From the NCBI GenBank assembly GCA_964478415.1, contig CAYZII010000038.1:1-21378 (forward strand): a stretch of DNA of 21,378 bases. The letters are read 5' to 3'. Positions within the stretch are counted from its first letter, which is position 1. Each line of letters starts with the position of its first letter. A program made the position numbers and the translations under genes. Below the pieces are notes generated by a model that worked only from the letters and a program-made list of their open reading frames with translations, searched no databases and was not told the DNA's origin. Of the stretch, positions 14,555 through 21,378 are shown piece by piece. Source of the DNA: Sulfuricystis sp964478415 (lineage in GTDB: Bacteria; Pseudomonadota; Gammaproteobacteria; Burkholderiales; Rhodocyclaceae).

Positions 14555-15762
14555 CCCTGCTGGTCACGCCGCTGGCCCGCGCGGCGGTGCCAACGCTGAT
14601 CGCGGTACGGGTCTGGCCGGCACCCGATTACACGCGTGTGACGATCGAGCACGATATGCCGATCGAATTTCGCCAGATGCTGCTCAAGGACCCGGAGCGC
14701 GTCGTGCTCGACCTCGAGGGCGTCGAGTTCGATTCGGTGCTTGCCAGCCTGCCAGGCAAGATCCGCGACGACGATCCGCAAATCAGGCTGATCCGTGCGG
14801 GGCGCTTTAAGCCGGGGGTGGCGCGCATCGTCATCGAACTGAAAGGGGAGGTCAAGCCGCAACTGTTCGCGCTGAAACCGATCGGTAGCTACGGCCATCG
14901 GCTGGTGATCGATCTTTATCCGAAAGAACCGCCGGATCCGCTGCTCGCGCTGCTGGAAAAACACGGCGGCAGCGATCTTTTCGATCAGGGTGAGATGACT
15001 AAAACGCCCACCTCGAAGCCGGCTGGTGATGCGCCCGAGATCACCAGACTCATCACCGTCGTGATCGATCCGGGGCATGGCGGTGAGGATCCGGGCGCGA
15101 TCGGCGCCGGCGGCAGCCGCGAAAAGGATGTGACACTGGCGATCGCGCGGCGGCTGAAGGCGAAGGTCGATGCCACGCCGAACATGCGCGCGCTGCTGAC
15201 GCGTGACGGCGACTACTTCATCCCGCTCGGCCAACGGGTCGCGAAGGCGCGGCGCGTCAAGGCCGATCTGTTCGTCTCGGTGCATGCCGATGCGTTCATG
15301 AAGCCGACCGCGCGTGGCTCGTCTGTGTTCGTGCTGTCGGAAAACGGGGCTTCCTCGACCGCGGCGCGCTGGCTGGCCGACCGGGAGAATGCCGCCGACC
15401 TGATTGGCGGCGTCAATCTCGGCAACAAGGATCCGCATCTGGCGCGCACCCTGCTCGATTTGTCCCAGACCGCAACGCTTAACGACAGTCTCAAGCTGGC
15501 GCGGGCGGTGCTGAATGAAATCGGCGGCATCAATACGCTGCACAAAGGCCATGTTGAGCAGGCCGGTTTCGCGGTGCTCAAGGCGCCTGACATTCCGTCG
15601 ATCCTCGTCGAGACCGCCTTCATTTCCAATCCCAAGGAGGAAAAGCGCCTCACCGACGAGACCTATCAGGATCAGATGGCCGAGGCGCTGCTCTCTGGCA
15701 TCAAGCGCTATTTTGCGCTGCATCCCGCGGCGGCGAAATCGAAGCTGGCGCGTCTCTACTGA
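14491..15762 (+). CDS. amiC: N-acetylmuramoyl-L-alanine amidase with AMIN domain, Tat-exported
   Basis: The enzyme cuts the amide between muramic acid and the stem peptide, splitting septal peptidoglycan so daughter cells separate. The N-terminus has a twin-arginine signal, FSRRDFLRAG at 8-17 then a hydrophobic stretch, with cleavage likely after ARA (about 29-31). An AMIN domain (about 35-142) targets the septum. The Amidase_3 domain begins at about 188 with VIDPGHGGEDPGA. Zinc ligands are His196, Glu211 (SREKD) and His265 (SVHADA); the catalytic Glu is in ILVETAFISN. An inserted helix, near SSTAARWLADRENA, resembles the autoinhibitory helix relieved by EnvC/NlpD-type activators. I start at ATG 14491, 5 nt after GGGGG; a GTG at 14485 would add two residues. 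Confidence 0.93.
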   Translation: MAEGAHRFSRRDFLRAGCTVLTLLVTPLARAAVPTLIAVRVWPAPDYTRVTIEHDMPIEFRQMLLKDPERVVLDLEGVEFDSVLASLPGKIRDDDPQIRLIRAGRFKPGVARIVIELKGEVKPQLFALKPIGSYGHRLVIDLYPKEPPDPLLALLEKHGGSDLFDQGEMTKTPTSKPAGDAPEITRLITVVIDPGHGGEDPGAIGAGGSREKDVTLAIARRLKAKVDATPNMRALLTRDGDYFIPLGQRVAKARRVKADLFVSVHADAFMKPTARGSSVFVLSENGASSTAARWLADRENAADLIGGVNLGNKDPHLARTLLDLSQTATLNDSLKLARAVLNEIGGINTLHKGHVEQAGFAVLKAPDIPSILVETAFISNPKEEKRLTDETYQDQMAEALLSGIKRYFALHPAAAKSKLARLY

Positions 15763-15768
15763 TACAAT
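15760..15768 (+). promoter_or_regulatory. Extended -10 promoter candidate for ribF
   Basis: TGATACAAT (15760-15768) is an extended -10 (TG-N-TACAAT) that overlaps the amiC stop codon. No -35 is evident 17 bp upstream, as is common for extended -10 promoters. It would start a ribF-ileS-lspA-fkpB-ispH transcript near 15775 with a leader of about 20 nt, too short for an FMN riboswitch. Confidence 0.45.
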
Positions 15769-15794
15769 CGGGTGCTTGACCAGCGCCTGTCAAG

Positions 15795-16730
15795 ATGCAG
15801 TTTTCCCGCACCATTCCACCGCGAGCGACCTCCTCCTGTGCGCTCGCCATCGGTAATTTCGATGGCGTGCATCTGGGGCATCGCGCTTTGCTCGAACGCC
15901 TGACCGCCACGGCGCGCCAGTTTGGCCTGCCGGCGGCGGTGATGACTTTCGAGCCCCATCCGCGCGAACTGTTCGCGCCCGAACAGGCCCCGGCGCGGCT
16001 CACCTCGCTGCGCGAGAAGCTCGCGCTGCTTGATGGTTGTGGCATCGACGAAGTGTATCTGTTGCATTTCTCGCGCAGGCTGGCCGAGCTCTCTGCCGCC
16101 GAATTCATCGAGCGCGTGCTGGTGCAAGGTCTCGGCGTACGGCATTTGATCATCGGCGACGATTTCCGTTTCGGCAAGGGGCGTGTCGGCGATTTCGCGC
16201 TGCTGCAGGCAGCAGGACAACGCTATGGATTCGGCGTCGAGGCGATGCATACGATCGAGATCGACGGCGAACGCGTTTCCAGTTCCGCGGTGCGCGATGC
16301 GCTTGGCCAAGGCGATCTCGAACACGCGGCCCGCCTGCTCGGCCGGCCCTACTGCATATCTGGCCGCGTCGTGCATGGCGGCAAGATCGGCCGCAAGCTC
16401 GGCTGGCCGACCGCGAACATCCAGTTGAAAAGAAAGCGCGTGGCGCTCACTGGTGTCTTTGCCGTCACGGTCTCCGGGCTCGACAAACGCCATCTGCCGG
16501 GCGTGGCAAGCCTCGGCGTGCGCCCGACCTTGGGGCACGGGCTCGCGCCGGTGCTGGAAGTCCATCTGTTCGATTTCGATCAGGACATCTACGGTGCACA
16601 CGTCACCGTGCATTTCCTGCACAAACTGCGCGAGGAGATGAAATTTTCCTCCCTCGAAGCGCTTGCCGACCAGATCGCTTGTGATGTGGCAGCGACGCGC
16701 AAGTATTTCTCATGCAGACAGATTGATTGA
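15795..16730 (+). CDS. ribF: Bifunctional riboflavin kinase / FAD synthetase
   Basis: RibF phosphorylates riboflavin to FMN and then adenylates FMN to FAD. The 311-aa protein has an N-terminal FAD synthetase (nucleotidyltransferase) domain with IGNFDGVHLGHRALL at 19-33, MTFEPHPRELFAPEQAP, IIGDDFRFGKGRVGDFALL and the ERVSSSAVRDAL motif. Its C-terminal riboflavin kinase domain has GRVVHGGKIGRKLGWPTANI, VLEVHLFDFDQDIYG and a final LHKLREEMKFSSLEAL. The ATG at 15795 gives the common MQFSR start and no alternative fits better. ileS follows within 12 nt, a pairing seen widely in proteobacteria (ribF-ileS-lspA). Confidence 0.97.
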   Translation: MQFSRTIPPRATSSCALAIGNFDGVHLGHRALLERLTATARQFGLPAAVMTFEPHPRELFAPEQAPARLTSLREKLALLDGCGIDEVYLLHFSRRLAELSAAEFIERVLVQGLGVRHLIIGDDFRFGKGRVGDFALLQAAGQRYGFGVEAMHTIEIDGERVSSSAVRDALGQGDLEHAARLLGRPYCISGRVVHGGKIGRKLGWPTANIQLKRKRVALTGVFAVTVSGLDKRHLPGVASLGVRPTLGHGLAPVLEVHLFDFDQDIYGAHVTVHFLHKLREEMKFSSLEALADQIACDVAATRKYFSCRQID

Positions 16731-16742
16731 CGGATGAGTGCC

Positions 16743-19532
16743 ATGGCCGACTACAAGAACACCCTCAACATGCCGGACACGCCTTTCCCGATGCGCGGCG
16801 ATCTGGCCAAGCGCGAACCGGGCTGGGTGAAGGAATGGCAGGAGAAGCGCCTCTACCAGAAAATCCGCGCCGCGAGCCAAGGCCGCCCGCGCTTCGTGCT
16901 GCATGACGGCCCGCCTTATGCGAACGGCGACATCCACATCGGCCATGCGGTGAACAAGATCCTCAAGGACATCATCGTGCGTTCGAAGACGCTGGCCGGC
17001 TTCGATGCGCCCTATGTGCCTGGCTGGGACTGTCACGGCCTGCCGATCGAACATCAGATCGAAAAGACCCACGGCAAGCACCTCGAAGGCAATCGCGTGC
17101 GAGCGCTGTGCCGTGCTTACGCCGAAGAGCAGATCGGCCGCCAGAGGAAGGATTTCATTCGCCTCGGCGTGCTCGGCGACTGGGAACATCCCTACAAGAC
17201 GATGGATTTCAAGACCGAGGCGGCGGAGATTCGCGCGCTCGGCGAGATGTATCGCAAGGGTTATCTTTTCAAGGGCCTGAAGCCGGTCAACTGGTGCTTC
17301 GACTGCGGCTCGGCGCTCGCAGAGGCCGAGGTGGAATATGCCGACAAGAAAAGCCCGGCGATCGATGTCGCCTTCCCGCTACAAGAGCAAGAACGGGCGC
17401 GGCTGGCGGCGGTGTTCTCGCTCGCGAAGCTGCCGGACAAGCCCGTCTATGCGGTGATCTGGACCACCACGCCGTGGACCATTCCGGCCAACCAGGCGCT
17501 CAATGTGCATCCCGATTTCGTCTATGAACTCGTCGACACCGAAAAGGGATTGCTGATCCTCGCCGCTGAACTGCGCGCCGCGGCGCTCGCGCGCTACCAG
17601 CTGACGGGCCGGGTGCTGGGTGCCTGCCGCGGGCTGGCACTCGACCGGTTGAACTTCCGCCATCCGTTCTACGACCGCGCCTCGCCGGTGATTCTCGGTG
17701 ACTACGTGACGCACGAGACCGGCACCGGCATCGTGCATAGCGCGCCGGCTTATGGCGTCGAGGACTATGAATCCTGCAAGCGCGCCGGCATGAAGAATGA
17801 GGAGATTCTCAACCCAGTGCAGGGCGATGGCCGCTATGTCGCTAGTCTGCCGTTCTTCGGCGGCATGGAGATCTGGCAGGCCAATCCGCGTATCGTCGAC
17901 AAACTCGCCGAGGTCGGCTGTCTGCTTGCCAGCGAGGAAATCGTGCACAGCACGATGCACTGCTGGCGCCACAAGACCCCGACGATCTATCGCGCGACGA
18001 CGCAATGGTTCGTCGGCATGGACCTGTCGGGCACGGACGGCAAGACCCTGCGCGACAAGGCGCTCGCCGCCGTCGAGGCGACCGAATTCTTCCCCGCGTG
18101 GGGTAAGTCGCGCCTACATGCGATGATCGCCAACCGTCCCGACTGGTGCGTCTCGCGCCAGCGCAACTGGGGCGTGCCGATCCCGTTCTTCCTGCACAAG
18201 GAGACTGGAGAACCCCATCCGCGCACGCTGGAGCTGCTCGAAGAGGTGGCGCAGCGCGTCGAAGCGGGTGGCATCGAAGCCTGGTTCGCGCTCGATGCCA
18301 AAGAGCTGCTCGGCGAGGAAGCTGCGTCCTACGTGAAGATGACCGACACCCTCGATGTCTGGTTCGATTCCGGCACGACCCACTGGACCGTGATGCGCGG
18401 CTCGCACCAGGACGAGTGTGCCTGGCCCGCCGATCTCTATCTCGAAGGCTCGGACCAGCATCGCGGCTGGTTCCATTCCTCGTTGCTCACCGGCTGTTGC
18501 ATCGACGGCCGTGCGCCTTACCAGGGGCTGCTCACGCACGGTTTCGTCGTCGATGGCAAGGGCATGAAGATGTCCAAGTCGAAAGGCAACGTCGTCGCAC
18601 CGCAGGAAATCGCCGACACGCTGGGTGCCGAAATCCTGCGCCTGTGGGTCGCTGCGACCGACTATTCCGGCGAGCTGTCGATTTCGAAAGAAATCCTCGC
18701 CCGCGTCGTCGAGGTCTATCGCCGGCTGCGCAACACGCTGAAATTCCTGCTCGCCAACACCAGCGATTTCGACCCTGCCCGGGACATGCTGCCGGTCGAG
18801 CAGTGGCTGGAAATCGACCGTTATGCGCTCGTGTTGGCGCATGAGTTGCACGCCACCTGCACCGCCGCTTATGCTCGCTATGAATTCCACAAGGTGGTGC
18901 AAGCGCTGCAGAATTTCTGCGCCGAAGACCTGGGCGCCTTCTATCTCGACGTACTGAAAGACCGCCTATACACGACGCCGAGGGCTGGGCGGCCGCGCCG
19001 TTCCGCGCAGAGCGCGCTGTGGCACATCACCGAGAGCCTCACGCGCCTGATGGCGCCGATCCTCGCCTTCACGGCCGAGGAAATCCACAGCGTGCTGGGG
19101 CGCGACAGCGTGATGCTGGAGACCTGGCATCGGCTGCCCGAGGTCGCCGATGCGGCAGGTCTTCTCCGCCGCTGGCAGACGATTCTGGCGGTGCGCGCGG
19201 AAGTGATGAAGGCGATCGAGGCAGTACGCAGTCAGGGCGGCGTCGGCTCCTCGCTGCAGGCCGAAGTGACGATCCGCGCCGCGGGCGATACCCATGATCT
19301 GCTGGCTTCGCTGGGCGAGGACCTCAAGTTCGTGCTGATCTGCTCGAAGGTCACGCTGCAGAAAATCGGCGCTGGTGACACGGCAGTCACTGTGACACCC
19401 AGCCCGCACAAGAAATGCGTGCGCTGCTGGCACTGGCGTGACGACGTCGGCCACGATCCCGCCCATCCCGAACTCTGCGGCCGTTGCACGACAAACCTCT
19501 TCGGCGCGGGCGAGGCGCGCGAATTTGCCTGA
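16743..19532 (+). CDS. ileS: Isoleucyl-tRNA synthetase
   Basis: IleS charges tRNA(Ile) and edits mischarged valine. The 929-aa class I enzyme has HIGH at 65-68 (PPYANGDIHIGHAVNK), the CP1 editing domain with TTPWTIPANQALNVHPDF and GTGIVHSAPAYGVEDY, a WCVSRQRNWGVPIP signature, and KMSKS at 609-613 (GMKMSKSKGNVV). A C-terminal zinc finger with CVRCWHW and CGRC ends it. The E. coli-like zinc-finger type suggests the mupirocin-sensitive bacterial form. I take the ATG at 16743 (MADYKNTLN), which aligns with the usual start; an in-frame ATG at 16734 would add three residues and neither has a strong ribosome binding site. The stop overlaps lspA by 8 nt. Confidence 0.97.
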   Translation: MADYKNTLNMPDTPFPMRGDLAKREPGWVKEWQEKRLYQKIRAASQGRPRFVLHDGPPYANGDIHIGHAVNKILKDIIVRSKTLAGFDAPYVPGWDCHGLPIEHQIEKTHGKHLEGNRVRALCRAYAEEQIGRQRKDFIRLGVLGDWEHPYKTMDFKTEAAEIRALGEMYRKGYLFKGLKPVNWCFDCGSALAEAEVEYADKKSPAIDVAFPLQEQERARLAAVFSLAKLPDKPVYAVIWTTTPWTIPANQALNVHPDFVYELVDTEKGLLILAAELRAAALARYQLTGRVLGACRGLALDRLNFRHPFYDRASPVILGDYVTHETGTGIVHSAPAYGVEDYESCKRAGMKNEEILNPVQGDGRYVASLPFFGGMEIWQANPRIVDKLAEVGCLLASEEIVHSTMHCWRHKTPTIYRATTQWFVGMDLSGTDGKTLRDKALAAVEATEFFPAWGKSRLHAMIANRPDWCVSRQRNWGVPIPFFLHKETGEPHPRTLELLEEVAQRVEAGGIEAWFALDAKELLGEEAASYVKMTDTLDVWFDSGTTHWTVMRGSHQDECAWPADLYLEGSDQHRGWFHSSLLTGCCIDGRAPYQGLLTHGFVVDGKGMKMSKSKGNVVAPQEIADTLGAEILRLWVAATDYSGELSISKEILARVVEVYRRLRNTLKFLLANTSDFDPARDMLPVEQWLEIDRYALVLAHELHATCTAAYARYEFHKVVQALQNFCAEDLGAFYLDVLKDRLYTTPRAGRPRRSAQSALWHITESLTRLMAPILAFTAEEIHSVLGRDSVMLETWHRLPEVADAAGLLRRWQTILAVRAEVMKAIEAVRSQGGVGSSLQAEVTIRAAGDTHDLLASLGEDLKFVLICSKVTLQKIGAGDTAVTVTPSPHKKCVRCWHWRDDVGHDPAHPELCGRCTTNLFGAGEAREFA
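19512..19515 (+). promoter_or_regulatory. Ribosome binding site of lspA within ileS
   Basis: GAGG lies 9 nt before a TTG at 19525, inside the end of ileS. It supports TTG as the lspA start. Confidence 0.45.
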
Positions 19533-20007
19533 ATTCGTGCGTTGGCTGATTTTTGCAGGCCTCGTCCTGGCAATCGACCAGGCCAGTAAGGCTTGGGTAT
19601 TGGCCACGTTCCATCTGCATGAAATTCAGCCCGTAACATCATTTTTCAACCTCGTGCTGGTGATGAATCCCGGTGCGTCGTTCAGCTTCCTCGCCGATGC
19701 CGGCGGCTGGCAAAAATGGTTCTTCGTCGTGCTGGCGCTGGCGGTGTCCGCTTGGCTCGTCTTGCTGATCCGGCGGCATGCCCAGGAGCGGCTGATGCCT
19801 GCGGCGCTTTCCCTCGTGCTTGGTGGCGCGTTGGGCAACGTGATCGACCGGCTGCGTTTCGGCGCCGTCGTCGATTTCCTCGATTTCCATCTTGCCGGGT
19901 GGCACTGGCCGGCCTTCAACGTCGCCGACACTGCGATCAGCGTCGGTGTCATCCTGCTCCTTTTGCAGCAACTCTTCGCTCATGAGCGCACGCGTCCGCC
20001 CCGATAG
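19525..20007 (+). CDS. lspA: Lipoprotein signal peptidase (signal peptidase II)
   Basis: LspA is the inner-membrane aspartyl protease that removes signal peptides from diacylated prolipoproteins. The 160-aa protein has about four membrane helices (about 6-25, 64-83, 92-107 region, 134-151). The conserved motifs are MNPGASFSFLADAGGWQKWFF at 47-67 (one residue of the usual RN changed to MN), GGALGNVIDRL with catalytic Asp108, and FNVADTAISVG with catalytic Asp135. The start is taken as TTG 19525, which overlaps the ileS stop by 8 nt, has a GAGG box and gives the normal length. An in-frame ATG at 19438 would add 29 unconserved residues within ileS. Confidence 0.94.
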   Translation: MPEFVRWLIFAGLVLAIDQASKAWVLATFHLHEIQPVTSFFNLVLVMNPGASFSFLADAGGWQKWFFVVLALAVSAWLVLLIRRHAQERLMPAALSLVLGGALGNVIDRLRFGAVVDFLDFHLAGWHWPAFNVADTAISVGVILLLLQQLFAHERTRPPR

Positions 20008-20425
20008 CCTCGTCACGCTCCACTACCGCGTCGCCACTGGCAACGATGTCGAGATCGTCTCCACCTTCGGCAGCACGCCGGCGACCCTGCAACTCGGCAG
20101 CGGTGAACTCGCACCAACGCTGGAGGCCTGCCTGATCGATCTGCCCATCGGGGAACGCCACGTGTTCCTGCTGGAACCCGAGCAGGCTTTCGGCTCCCAC
20201 AATCCGGCACTGCTCAAACGCATCCCGAGAAGCGAACTGCCGGGTGGTGGCGCAGAGATCGGTGTGCTCTCGCTGGTCGAATTCGAGGTGCCGGGGGAAT
20301 TTGGCGGCGCCCGGTTCGCCGGACTGGTGCGGGAAATCGACGATCAGAGTGCGCTGATCGACTTCAACCACCCACTGGCTGGCAAACCGATCCGCTTTGA
20401 GGTGGAAGTGATCGGAGTCCTGTGA
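19982..20425 (+). CDS. fkpB: FKBP-type peptidyl-prolyl isomerase (SlpA/FkpB type)
   Basis: The enzyme catalyses cis-trans isomerisation at Xaa-Pro bonds and acts as a chaperone through an inserted flap domain. The 147-aa protein opens with DSLVTLHYRVATGNDVEIVS, has LQLGSGELAPTLEACL and LEPEQAFGSHNPALL in the flap region, and ends with LIDFNHPLAGKPIRFEVEVI. That is the same order as E. coli SlpA. The ATG lies 26 nt inside lspA, so the reading frames overlap. It sits between lspA and ispH, the usual proteobacterial position, and shares one base with the ispH start. A cytoplasmic protein: no signal peptide. Confidence 0.93.
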   Translation: MSARVRPDSLVTLHYRVATGNDVEIVSTFGSTPATLQLGSGELAPTLEACLIDLPIGERHVFLLEPEQAFGSHNPALLKRIPRSELPGGGAEIGVLSLVEFEVPGEFGGARFAGLVREIDDQSALIDFNHPLAGKPIRFEVEVIGVL

Positions 20426-21354
20426 TGAAAATTCTTCTCGCCAACCCGCGCGGCTTCTGTGCCGGCGTCGAACGCGCGATCGCGATCGTCGAGCGTGCGC
20501 TGGACAAATTCGGCGCACCGATCTATGTGCGGCATGAAGTGGTGCACAACCGTTTCGTCGTCGATGGCCTCCGAGCCAAGGGCGCCATCTTCGTCAAAGA
20601 GCTCGACGAGGTGCCGCAAGGGGCCACGGTCATCTTCAGCGCTCACGGCGTGTCCAAGGCGGTGCGGGCGGAAGCTGCGCGGCGCGGGCTGAAGGTCTTC
20701 GATGCCACCTGTCCGTTGGTGACCAAGGTGCATCTCGAGGTCGAACGCCACCGCAAGGCAGGCCGTGAGGTGATCATGATCGGCCACCGTGGGCATCCGG
20801 AAGTCGAAGGCACGATGGGACAGACCGACGGCGGCATCCACCTCGTCGAGAATGTCGCGGATGTCGCGGAACTGAAAATCGGCGCTGGCGCTACGGCACC
20901 CCAGCTCGCCTATGTGACCCAGACCACGCTGTCGGTCGATGATGCGGCCGCCATCGTCGCGGCGCTCAAACACCGCTTTCCCGGCATCGTCGGGCCGAAG
21001 AAGGACGACATCTGCTACGCGACGCAAAACCGCCAGGATGCCGTGCGCCAACTGGCGGAAGTCTGTCAGGTGATCTTCGTCGTCGGCTCACCGAACAGTT
21101 CGAATTCGAATCGCCTCTGTGAGGTCGCACGCCAGCAGGGCGTGCGTGCTCACCTCATCGATCGGGCCGAGGAAATCCTTCCGCAATGGTTTGCCGACGC
21201 CGAGACGATCGGCATCACCGCCGGCGCCTCGGCCCCGGAAGTACTGGTGCACGAAGTCGTCGACGCCGTCATCCGGCTCACCGGTGCCGCGCCACCCGAG
21301 ATCGCGCGCGTCGATGAAGGCGTCAATTTCCCCCTGCCGGCGGGTTTGCTCTGA
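20425..21354 (+). CDS. ispH: 4-hydroxy-3-methylbut-2-enyl diphosphate reductase
   Basis: IspH is the last MEP-pathway enzyme; it uses a [4Fe-4S] cluster to reduce HMBPP to isopentenyl and dimethylallyl diphosphate. The 309-aa protein has cluster ligands Cys12 (GFCAGVERA), Cys96 (DATCPLV) and Cys197 (DICYATQNRQ). Active-site residues are His41 (VVHN), His74 (SAHG), His124 and Glu126 region (GHRGHPEVEG), Thr167 (VTQTT) and the diphosphate-binding SPNSSNSNRL. The numbering matches E. coli IspH. The start is ATG 20425, sharing its A with the fkpB stop (TGATG); a GTG three bases upstream is possible. It ends 24 nt before the window edge, where I see no complete terminator. Confidence 0.98.
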   Translation: MKILLANPRGFCAGVERAIAIVERALDKFGAPIYVRHEVVHNRFVVDGLRAKGAIFVKELDEVPQGATVIFSAHGVSKAVRAEAARRGLKVFDATCPLVTKVHLEVERHRKAGREVIMIGHRGHPEVEGTMGQTDGGIHLVENVADVAELKIGAGATAPQLAYVTQTTLSVDDAAAIVAALKHRFPGIVGPKKDDICYATQNRQDAVRQLAEVCQVIFVVGSPNSSNSNRLCEVARQQGVRAHLIDRAEEILPQWFADAETIGITAGASAPEVLVHEVVDAVIRLTGAAPPEIARVDEGVNFPLPAGLL

Positions 21355-21378
21355 GTCACGGAGCGACCGTTCGTCGGC

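Noticed and set aside
14515..15723. A 402-codon open frame antisense to amiC
   Set aside because: It is rich in Arg, Asp, Gln and His in the way of antisense frames in GC-rich genes, and lies wholly opposite a well-supported amidase.
15763..15794. FMN riboswitch before ribF
   Set aside because: Only 32 nt separate amiC and ribF, far too short for the RFN element, which in any case usually precedes riboflavin synthesis or uptake genes.
1..21378. tRNA or rRNA genes, CRISPR arrays, insertion sequences, attachment sites, prophage genes
   Set aside because: I read for these on both strands and saw no cloverleaf, regularly spaced repeats, transposase or integrase; gaps between genes are all under 200 bp.

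Overview
The window is a gene-dense, high-GC stretch of chromosome. It most resembles a betaproteobacterium of the Rhodocyclales/Nitrosomonadales type; that placement is inferred from gene order, GC-rich codon use and the protein sequences, not from a search. Almost every gene is a recognisable housekeeping gene. I see no rRNA, tRNA, CRISPR array, insertion sequence or prophage.

Layout. (1) 1-1158, minus strand: a 63-aa membrane peptide, a 109-aa exported or anchored protein, and the N-terminal 203 residues of an ABC-transporter permease that runs off the left edge. (2) 1321-4483, plus: hemA-prfA-prmC. (3) 4571-6551, plus: the ribosomal operon rpsP-rimM-trmD-rplS, with a good sigma70-like promoter in front and a hairpin behind. 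(4) 6604-10496, minus: xseB-ispA-dxs, then folE2 with its own promoter. (5) 10676-12992, plus: a Rieske oxygenase, a small SpoIIAA/STAS-like protein and a 3-mercaptopyruvate-type sulfurtransferase, tightly coupled. (6) 12980-14032, minus: queG. (7) 14027-15762, plus: tsaE-amiC. (8) 15795-21354, plus: ribF-ileS-lspA-fkpB-ispH.

How they work together. Isoprenoid synthesis recurs: dxs opens and ispH closes the MEP pathway, and ispA uses its C5 products. Translation is the other theme: a release factor and its methylase, ribosomal proteins S16 and L19, RimM, three tRNA-modification genes (trmD, queG, tsaE) and IleS. HemA starts tetrapyrrole synthesis, RibF makes FMN/FAD, FolE2 starts folate/pterin synthesis, LspA matures lipoproteins and AmiC splits the septal wall.

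Less ordinary parts. The left-edge permease cluster and the Rieske/STAS/sulfurtransferase trio have no assigned function. Two divergent intergenic regions carry compact dyad symmetries that look like operators. A palindrome sits at the predicted start of folE2 transcription. queG and tsaE diverge from one CATGCATG palindrome, so their start codons overlap on opposite strands. tsaE contains a short AT-rich island of rare codons. I found no convincing new defence or mobile system.
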